Shown here one piece after another: positions 49,941-61,014 of a stretch of DNA of 64,000 nucleotides. Source of the DNA: Dendrophyllia cribrosa (taxonomy: Eukaryota; Cnidaria; Anthozoa; Scleractinia; Dendrophylliidae); the NCBI GenBank assembly GCA_024195265.1, contig JAJLRJ010000002.1, forward strand, positions 21,658,570 to 21,722,569. Direction: 5' to 3'. Position numbers and translations under genes: made by a program. Every line of letters starts with the position of its first letter. The stretch's first letter is position 1. Below the pieces are notes generated by a model, which made no database searches, had not been told where the DNA came from, and saw nothing but the letters and a program-made list of their open reading frames with translations.

Positions 49941-52900
49941 GTGATGGTGCCGGTAGTGATGATGAAACACTAATGATAAATATAACTTCGACTTATATTT
50001 TTATTTAACGTTGTTCAGATTTTCATATTAGTAACATTTTAACATATTAATAATATTTTTAGATAGGCTGAGTCTAACAGCGTAGCTCTCTGAACAGAAA
50101 GCCGATGATAAGCTTAACTAACTGAAGGTGAAAGGTCGGAAGCACAAAACTTAAGATTGACGACCGGCCTATTTTTAACAATTCTCAAAAACAGTATTAC
50201 GCGACCGTCTCCACAGTACATTTAGAACGTACAAAAGTTCACAAAAACAACTTTTTCTCGGACTAGAATAACTAGTTTGACTAATTTTCCGAGTAAAATA
50301 CACCTGTTGCGTATCAGAAATTGCCCGAGAAACTGATTTGGAAATAAAAATTGCAAAAAATACACAAACATATTTGCATAAGGCGACGCGAGTGAAAGTA
50401 GAACTATAAAATCCAAGTCTTGTTTTGCTTACATAAAATCGCTTTTCAACCTGTGTAATAAATGAACAAACACATAAAAATGGACAACACAATCTTCTTT
50501 CGAAAAATTCCATTCAAATCTCCATAAGTTTATGTTTAAAAGCAAAACGCATACCATTTATAGCACATCGAGGCCGAGAATCAATACGACTGAATTTGAG
50601 CACGTTTTATAAACAATTCTCCAAAACTAACGAGAACACAAAGAAAAAGTCAATCACAGATTGATATCAACATAAATTCCCATCGAAAAATGTAATTTGT
50701 TTTACCTTTAAGTCCCTCGACTGCTTGGAAATTCTTTAAATCTCCGCTTTTTCGGTTCCGAAATCCGCCGAAGAAACATCTCCCCGCATTGCTCCCGCAT
50801 TGGTAAAAACGTATGAAGTTCCTCGAAGCAAGATTTTATCCCTGAAAGCTCTTTTTTTTCCACTATAGCGGCTTCTGAGTATTCCTTAATTAGTGTCCCT
50901 GTCTTGAGTAGCAAACCGCGAAAAAAATGCAGGGAAATAACAACTATAATTTGCAAATAGTTTTCTTCGTTAATCACAGCAAAAGATCCAAACAAAGTGT
51001 TTACCGAGTTGACGTGCATCGACCGTGTAGCCGCGCAAAAAGCAAAGCCTCACTTTGGTTTCAAAATCGCTAAGATCCCGGATGTTACGCGACGTCATAC
51101 GCGCATGTTTTGTACACGCCCGCGAGCTAGTCCTACCCAACGCTCGGACGCTCGGACGGACACACGCACGGACGCGCCCGCGAAACATTCCGCTAGCCAT
51201 GACTCTGAAAAATGACGGGCATGCATGGGTTCTATGAATATGGAGCTCCGCGAGCGGGCCTTCCCGCGACAGCTCCGCTATTACTGATATAATTGTATCC
51301 CACCTGTCTGACAGCTGTAGTACATAGTTAACCAAATCCACCCTTCGTCTGGACAAGGATCCCCCAATGCTGACCTGGTAGGTTCCACATAACAGTAACG
51401 TTTGCCGTCACATATACGTTGAATAGCCTGCATGGATTCCGGTTGAGTGGTGCATGTACCAGATCCCCACGAAATCGCGTTCGTGACAATCACCATGTTG
51501 TCGTAGCAAGAGAGATTTTTAGGATTTCCCTTCCACCTATCCATTTCATAAACTTAGATAAAAAGATAACAACAATCAAAACAGGGTATAAATTTCCACT
51601 TTCAGTGACTGCTCCAGAATTGCTCATAAGGGGAAGAGGGGCGGAGTAATTAATCAGGAGGGAGCTCGGAGAGAGGAGTTAAAATGTTTCTATTTGTACT
51701 TCATTAATATAATGAATAATAAATTATGCTATAATTAACCTCGAAATTTAATATTTATTTGTACTTGGTATTAGAAATTATCCATAGTATTAACACAGCC
51801 TTCCAGGAAATCCAAAGGATAAATAATGTGTAAATAAGCTAAATTATAAAAATGAAGGCTTGCAAAAGCTGTATTTTATGTTTAAACGACAATTAAATGG
51901 ACAATTTAGAATAATTTGACTCCTCAGTATTGCTTGTTTTGTATGGGAGTGGAATCATAAAGCTAGATATACATGTTGAAATGACGATGAATCTTTCCAA
52001 ACGGAATAATTAATTTAACGTAGACAAAGAGTAAATGGATCAGCCAAAACAAAATTGTCTTCAACCGTGAATAAAGGCAATTATATTTTTACACGGCGAA
52101 ACCTTGGGGAATAAGGATAAATTGCACAATAAGAGTAATTAATCAGGAGGGAGCTTCGAGAGAAGAGTTAAAATGTTTCTAATTGAAAAATGTTTCATTG
52201 TTGAGTTATACAGGCACTTGGAAATTTTAGAACCACTCGAGAGGTATGTAGTTCATGTCTTGTTTCAATTCTCGCGTGTTTATATAACTAACAATACACT
52301 TACTTCATTTCCATGTTATATCACCAAATGTCACCGAATCTATAACTAAATTTACTAAAAAGATTCTATAGAGCAAAACAGAAGCAGTGGTTTGGTTAAA
52401 AGTGCAGGATTACAAGGATGGAAGTGAATTGCAGTTCATCGATTTTGATTTCATGACAGGCGGTGGTCCATTCTGGTGGAATTTTAGCTAATTTTAAGTT
52501 TTTTAGTCGTTATTTTGTCTTTTTAGTTCATATTTCTTTGCGTTCATCACTTTTGGCGATATTTTAATATAGCAAGCTTAAAGGAAGCTCCTGAGCTGAT
52601 CATGAAAGCACGATTTTTCAGCCGCGGCAGTGTCCCGTTAAGTCAGTACTCACTTGTTTGGCATCTGTAGGTGACGTTAAGAAATTTCTTGATGCCAGGA
52701 CATGAATCATTGAACATCTCTATAGAAGCTTCAAGATAGCATGTGCTTCTTCCCTGGCAGCGTTTCATTGCGTCGATCTTGCTCCCGTTATTTGATGGAC
52801 AGCTGTCATTTCCGTAGAACACAGACCGAATCTCAATCACAGTATGGTAACTGTCGTACTTGGGACAGACTATTGTATGGTTCTCTCCATCGTCCAGTGT

Positions 52901-55900
52901 AAAATTGTGCTCTAAAGGTTATTAAAATCATTGTTACTAGTTGAATAGTTTCCAAACGTTATAGGAAAGAGTGGAATAAGCGAGTTATTTCATATTACTG
53001 GCACTGCTATCACTGAATAAAGATTATAAATTGAAAACATATATTTTCGAGAGTAAATGCAACATCAACTATGTATAAACAAAGACCTGTTAGGTCTTAA
53101 AGACTCAGTATTATGCACTGGAGCGAGGCTTCTATTGCGCAATCAGCATAGTGGACCATACTGGGTCTTTGAAAAGACGCTATTACAAAGGCAACTTGCA
53201 ATTGCAACGCAGTCAACGTTGACGAGCACACTGAAGACAGATTTCAAGTTACACATTGCTAAACACCACTCAACGATGCGACAAGTGGGGAACTAGTCCC
53301 CATCACTTTTCCTACTGCTCGCACGCAATTCATCGTTGTGACACACCGGTTGAAAAGTATGATATGCAAAGGTCGTCTTTTGCAGGTCGTCTGACAACGG
53401 CGTTGCAACAAAAAAATGCACATTGCAACGAAAAATTGCCTTGTATAACAGGATCTTCAGATGCAATAAACCAAACCTGCACAAGGGACGTAACAATGCT
53501 TGTCCTCAAGTGTATTACTGGGTCTACAAGCCCATGGAGTATAGTACTTTATTCCAGGTGATATGCAATTACGCTTTCGTGTTCGAAGGGCAGTGAGGCC
53601 ACAGGCCTCGCAAGTACTCCAGGGACCCCAAGCAGTGTAAACGGCTTCCTCTTTGAAAAAACAGATAGGACCCGTTATTTAAACGAAGTTTAGACGGTGT
53701 TTAACAAAACCGTGGTCTCACCCAATTTCAATCTGGCCAACCCTAATATTTAAACGCTATTCACTGTAAACAATGTCAAGAAGGCATATATAGCACAGAC
53801 TAGAAAAACATTTATCTCCTTAAAATAACCAACTTATAAACAGATATGGAGGTCCATTAATTTTCTTAAACCGCGGTCTACGTTAGACATCGTTTAAATA
53901 ACCGGCCCATATTGTTTGGTACTTCATTAATATAATGAATAATAAATTATGCTATAATTAATCTCGAAATTTAATATTTATTTGTACTTGGTATTAGAAA
54001 TTACCCATAGTAACACAGCCTTCCAGGAAATCCAAAGGATAAATGTTGTGTAAATAAGCTAAATTATAAAAATGAAGGCTTGCAAAAGCTGTATTTTATG
54101 TTTAAACGACAATTAAATGGACAATTTAGAATAATTTGACTCCTCGGTAGTGCTTGTTTTGTATGGGAGTGGAATCATAAAGCTAGATATACATGTTGAA
54201 ATGACGAAGAATCTTTCCAAACGAAATAATTACTTTAACGTAGACAAAGAGTAAATGGATCAGCCAAAACAAAATTGTCTTCAACCGTGAATAAAGGCAT
54301 TTATATTTTTACACGGCCAAACCTTGGGGAATAAGGATAAATTGCACAATATTACATAATATTTCGAGTAGAAATGCCACCTGAGAGCCGCCCCCCGCCC
54401 CCCGCCCCCCGCCCCCCGCCCCCCGCCCCCCGCCCCCCGCCCCCCGCCCCCCAACCCCCGTCCCTCGCCACACCATATATCACCTCACTGGGAATAACCC
54501 TGTGATGGACTAGCATCACATCCGGGGGAGTGGCAATACTCTTAGTTGCTTCATGCTACAGAAACCGGGTTAAGCTCTGGCCGTGTTGGGGTGCCTGTGG
54601 CTCGTGAGCGACTGTACCTTTACCTAATCCTAACAAAACAACACTTACTTTTCTGACAACTGTGGTATAACGTAAGATAGTTATTACTATCCTTGCATTC
54701 TTTCTGGTCCAAATTTGTGTGGGACACTGGGGATATAGCACAAGAGCTTGTTTTGCAAAATTCATCCATGTCATCGTAATTTAAATCAGAGGTGCAAGTT
54801 TTTCCATCGGACGAGGGACAGGATTCTGAGGAATTCATCTGACCATAGAAAGGGTCCCCATGGAACACCAGCTGCTTATCGTCAGGGCAGCTGATTAGGG
54901 CTTTGTCAGCGTCGCAGAATGTTCTTTTAAAAACTGCAATAAACATGAAGTTGAGATAAATGAAGAAAGATGACAAATGTTAAGCTGGTAAGAAATGAGA
55001 AAAATGTAATGTTCATCATGTCATGAGCGTGGGACAAAAAAACAAATCTGAGTCCCAACAGGATTCCAACCTGTGACCTTCCACACACCGGTCGGATGCT
55101 CTAACCACCATGCAATTTGTTGTGTGCGACGAAGGGTTCCAGAATGGCTAAGAAGGAGAAAATACATGAAAACTCGATTCTTATTATCTATGTATGCATA
55201 CGAGGCTGAGCACTTTTCCTAGTCCTTTTCCGCAATGTAGGTAAGTGTATCTATCGCAAAATGACAACTCCTTACCTGGGCTACAGGAGTATTCTATTTT
55301 CAGAAGTTTGGTTACTCCAGGACACGGATCACGAAAAGTGTCATTGGAAACCATAACAGTGCAATTTCTTCTCATCTGGCATCTTTCATAAACCTGTGCA
55401 CTATTGTGACCTGACAAATCAATGGACGGCAGACAAGAGCCATTATACGGACCATCACTACTGTTGCAAATGTTGTAGCTGCCTTGATCACGGCCGTAGA
55501 ATATGTCGTTGATATTAATGAATGTTTCATTTAGGCAAGACAGATTGGCTGTCATAAACTCGCAGGTTGTTAAATGGCGTTCTGTAAAAAAAAAAAAGAA
55601 TGAAGTTCTTAGAACATGTAAATTCCATCATTTTCGTTTTGTACTTTAACGTCACAGCTGCCATTTCTTTGTTCATTTGCTTATTTGTTTGTTTGTTTTT
55701 CTACCTTTTATCACCGAGGAATGAAGACACATCACAACTTCTGTTCACTCGTTCTTTTTTAATTGTTCGCTTGCTTATCCTTTTTATGATTAGGGACGGA
55801 CCATTTAATTTTTGTGGGGAGGGGGGGGGGGGGGTGGGGTTGGGCAATTTCTCCTGAGTATGAATTTTTTTTCAGCATCACTATTTACAAGAATATTCTT

Positions 55901-58900
55901 TACCAAAATGCTTGAATGTTTTTTCACGTGCTTTCTTGTGCACGATTCTTGTGCAAACAAAAATTAAATGGTCCGTCTCTTAGCCTACTCTGATTTGTTA
56001 TTTTCTCATTGAAAGTGTTGTAAAATTTACTCATTTATAATATAGAGGGCAAAATTACTGAATGCTGATTGGCTGACGAAGAGGGCATTTTTTCTTAATT
56101 GAGGGCAAAATTACTCGCTCCTTATTGGTCGAGCATCAAAATTTCTCACTCGTGATTAGTTGAGCGCGTCTTTCTCGTTGCATTCAGTTGGCTTGGCGGG
56201 ATTTTGAAGAAAATTTACAAACAGAGCGCTCGCATGTTTCGCCGGAGATTTTGTTATAATGAAATCGGATGATACGTAAGAAAGGAATTCTATAGATGAA
56301 TTACAGCATTTTACGGCAAACAGGAAGCGATTATTTGTGTTAAAACTTGGATTAACTAGGCGCCTACAGGCCAGTTTGCGACGTTGAAGACCTCGAAGAA
56401 ATTCATTCATGGCGACAAAAGCCGGTTAAGTTCAATCACTTCACTGAATATATGCGGATTTCTGCGGACCTAAAGAAAAGAACTTTGACAGATTTTGCTG
56501 AAAGGGACAATTTACATTTAACAGGAGAAAGAAATAAGACTGAAAGAAGCGAAAGAAAGCAATTAAATCGCCAAACATGCAAGTTAGTTTGAACCGGCGC
56601 CATTTGTTGTTGTAATCAAAGCGACGAAAACTTCACAACACAGGTAAAATTAGATTTGTTTTTGTCGTTACGTGTCTTTTATCGATAAATTAGACTTTGT
56701 TTTCTAGACTCGTAACAGCCAAATGTATCTTTGACATTAGAAATTTATTTAACAACAGTGAGTTGAAAAGTTTTGCTTGTCAGTTTTGCGAGAAAGTATT
56801 TTCATTTCGGGTCGGTTTCAAGTCTGAGTGACTCTTGAAAAGTTTGAAAGGTTTCCCTATAATTTTGCCCTCTACATTATAAACAAGTAATCGCATGTTC
56901 CCTCGTAAAATTAAGGATTACTATCACACGTGTTTTCAGAATCTGTAGAAATTGCCAAGGTGGCCGCCATCTTGGATTTTACTTAAATTCAAATTTATCG
57001 GAAAAATGCGGAAATTGCAAATATTATTTGCTAGAGTTGCAAAATAACATACAATTAAACATTTAGATGCATTTGGTAGCATTTTATGTTTTTTCGTTGA
57101 AAAAAGGTGAAAAACGCATTTTTCTTCAAAAATGACTTGACCACATGTTACTTATGACGTCATATCTCGTTGCCATAGCAACTGGTTGTCGCCAAACTTT
57201 ACTAAAATGTGTCTCAAGGATAAACGAACAGCTACTAAAAACGGCATCTACTAATCTTAAATGGTCTTGGTAACCACTCCCCCCCCCCCCTTGTACGTCC
57301 GAGGCATAAGAAACATTTTGCTGATATGAAAGTATATCAAACGTGAATAAATTCGGTCTTGAAGGTTTAGATGGGCAAACAGCGCCATAAATTTGGTCTA
57401 TTTTTGTTTGTTTGTTTGGTTGGTTGTTTGGTTGGTTGGTTGGTTGTTTGTTTGGTTGGTTATTTGGTTGGTTGGTTGGTTGGTTGTTTGCTTGTTTGGT
57501 TGGTTGGTTGGTTGTTTGGTTGGTTGTTTGGTTGTTTGGTTGGTTGGTTGGTTGTTTGGTTGGTTGTTTGGTTGGTTGTTTGGTTGGTTGGTTGTTTGGT
57601 TGTTTGTTTGGTTGGTTGGTTGGTTGGTTGGTTTGTTGTTTGGTTGTTTGTTTGGTTGGTTGGTTGGTTGGTTGGTTTGTTTGTTGTTTGTTCAGTTAGT
57701 TGTTTGTTTGGTTGGTTGGTTGTTTGTTTGTTTGTTTGGTTGTTTAGTTGGTTGGTTGTTTAGTTGGTTGGTTGTTTGGTTGGTTGGTTGTTTGGTTGGT
57801 TGTTTGTTTGGTTGGTTGGTTGTTTGGTTGGTTGGTTGGTTGTTTGGTTGGTTGGTTGTTTGGTTGGTTGGTTGGTTGTTTGGTTGGTTGTTTGTTTGGT
57901 TGGTTGTTTGTTTGGTTGGTTGTTTGGTTGGTTGTTTGGTTGGTTGGTTGTTTGGTTGGTTGTTTGTTTGGTTGGTTGGTTGTTTGGTTGGTTGTTTGGT
58001 TGGTTGGTTGTTTGGTTGGTTGGTTGTTTGGTTGGTTGGTTGTTTGGTTGGTTGTTTGGTTGGTTGTTTGTTTGGTTGGTTGGTTGTTTGTTTGGTTGGT
58101 TGTTTGTTTGGTTGGTTGGTTGTTTGGTTGTTTGTTTGGTTGGTTGTTTGGTTGTTTGTTTGGTTGTTTGTTTGGTTGGTTGTTTGGTTGGTTGTTTGTT
58201 TGGTTGGTTGTTTGGTTGGTTGGTTGGTTGGTTGGTTGTTTGTTTGGTTTGTTGGTTGGTTGGTTGGTTGTTTGTTTGGTTGGTTGTTTGGTTGGTTGTT
58301 TGGTTGGTTGTTTAGTTGGTTGTTTGGTTGGTTGGTTGGTTGGTTGGTTGTTTGTTTGGTTGGTTGTTTGTTTGGTTGTTTGGTTGGTTGTTTGGTTGGT
58401 TGTTTGTTTGGTTGGTTGGTTGTTTGGTTGGTTGGTTGTTTGGTTGGTTGTTTGGTTGGTTGGTTGTTTGTTTGATTTGTTGGTTGGTTGGTTGTCTATA
58501 AATCACGCAAGTCAGTGATGTAACGAATCGAAAGGCTTTAAAATGCAGCGAAAACGACTGGTAATCCTTCATATAGTGTTCAAAACAGAAACCTTGCTTT
58601 AAAAGTGTCCCATATATCCACATCATAAAATAATAGACAAAATATGTTTAAAGAAAAACGTTGTAATGGTGAATAACCGAACATGTTATGATATTTTCAT
58701 GTTCCATTTCTTTTAGAAATCCAACCCCATTTCCCATCCCCCTCCCCCCTCACACCACGATGGTGCTTTTAGGACCCTTGGAAGACTTACCAAAACATCC
58801 GTTATAACAAGCAGTGTTCTTCGTTTCTGACTTGGGTGCAGCGCAGTCTGCACCTCCAGCATGCGTCTTGGGATTGACACAAACCCTTCTCCTGACCTGA

Positions 58901-60859
58901 TGGTACCTGATCCCACATACGTCAGGACACGAGTTCCAACTTCCCCACTGCTCCAAGCCACCTAACGCTGTTACAACAAAACAAACACCATAAGGAAGCA
59001 CCGACGCAGCACCACAGTTTCTCTAGAAACTAACCCCAACCATAAGGAAGCGTTCTTTTTTCCTCGGCGCGGCGTGGCGTAGCCGACAAGTCATGTTTTG
59101 CTCTTTGATTTGTCGGTTACTGAATGTAGTGAATGTAGTGTAGACTTACTATTTAGACATAATTTTATATTCCTTCGTAAAAGCACTCAAAACACTTGGG
59201 AGCGAGATCACGAGGTCGCGTGCCAACCAATCAGACTAATGAAACTAAAAATATGCATGCATAAATATGCATACATAAACGTTTTTGTATTTAAATTTGC
59301 ATGCACTAATGTCACTAGACTCGACTACTAGCGGCTGTTCGGGAAACGAGCCCGCGCTACTCACACGAAAAAACGGCTGGACGCGTGAACGTGTTACTGT
59401 TAATTTCCTCCAATCAGAAGCTTGCCTACTCAAATCGAGCAGGCGAATAAATTATTTTTCTAAAGCATTATTTCAAAATGGCGGATGTGAAGTAGTTGTT
59501 TGATTTGGCGTGCGATCGTGTTGTAGAGAGATTTAAACTTGAAAATCTCAAAGTTTTACAACGGAAAGCGCTGGAAAAGCTGGTTGACGGTGAAGATTTG
59601 TTCGTAATTCAACCTACGGGATCAAGAAAGTCCTTTATTTTCCAATCCGCACCGATGATTTTCGGTATTGTGAAAGAGACGAGTTTTAGGTCCATTGCTG
59701 TCGTTATTTCACCCATACTTCGCTATGGAAGATCAAGTAAAATTCCTAAAATCAATAGGCATTGCTGCCGAGTTTATTGGCGAAGATCAAAAGGACGAGG
59801 AGGCGAAAAAAGCCGTTGAAAGGGGATCGGAGACTGCAAGATCGTCTTTGGATCACCGGAGTCATTTTTGTGTTAAGTTCTGATCGATGAAGGAAGTTGT
59901 TGTCGAGTGAAGTCTATGAAGAGAGATTGTGCCTCATCGCTGTGGATGAAGCTCACTGTATTTCACACTTATATACATATAGACATATTGACAAGATCTG
60001 GCGCTGCATCACGTTTGTTTGACATATCCGGTGACCAGTAGCGATGCATAAATTCAATTTTGAATTAACGTCACAGACACGATCGGTGGCCCACGCGTCC
60101 AGCCATTCTTCTCAGGAAGGCTCAGAGACCGGACGCGAGAGAAAGCGGCGGACCGAGCCTATAATGTGGCACGCAAAAAAGACAACTCAGAGCCCAAAAC
60201 ATAACTCGTCGGCTACGCCACGAGTAACAAATGCGGTTGAAGGAACAAGATATCATCGAAAAAAGCGTGAATTTGCAAATGCATCTAAATATATTGAAAC
60301 TGGAGACTTTTTTGTAAAATTTGCCAATCGTGCTAGCACGAGTCAAAATGGGCATGATAACAGATTCTGGGTATCTACTGCTAATGAAACATGAGATTAT
60401 GCGCCCTACCTGGTTGACAGCTGTGCTTGATAAATATTCGCAACAGTGAAATCTTATTGCGATAAGGGTCACCAAACTTCTTCCGTGATACATTAAAAAA
60501 GCAGTTACGTTTTCCCCAGCATCCCTGCAATCGCAGGACATGGACCCTGCTCGGTATGAGTACTTTTGTATCATTGTAAAACTCGTATTTTATTGACTTG
60601 TTTTGGTCCTGCATACTGGATATCGAGGAGTCTAACAATTCCGATATTGATGACAATAATGCCACCTCGGAAGACAATGTTGACGATGATGGTGTTGTTG
60701 TTGACGGCGGCGAGGATGATAATGGTAGTAATGTAGATAAAAACGACCATGAAGACATTAATATTGACTTTGATGAGGATGATGATGATGGAGTTGATAA
60801 TGACGATGATGCTGATGCTGATGCTGATGCTGGTGATAATGATGATGGTGATGATGATG

Positions 60860-60945
<86 letters not shown>

Positions 60946-60983
60946 GATGATGCTGATGCTAATGCTGGTGATAATGATGATGG

Positions 60984-61014
<31 letters not shown>

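Noticed and set aside
53096..53530. A MITE overlapping the 3' part of TSP1 exon 7
   Set aside because: AGACTCAGTATTATGCACT and AGTGTATTACTGGGTCT look weakly inverted, but mismatches are many, no target duplication is seen, and the exon reads as a normal TSP1.
57393..58475. A 360-residue open frame of Gly/Trp/Leu/Val/Cys repeats
   Set aside because: It is only the translation of the TTGG/TTTG array. Other frames are open too, and gene A lacks it.
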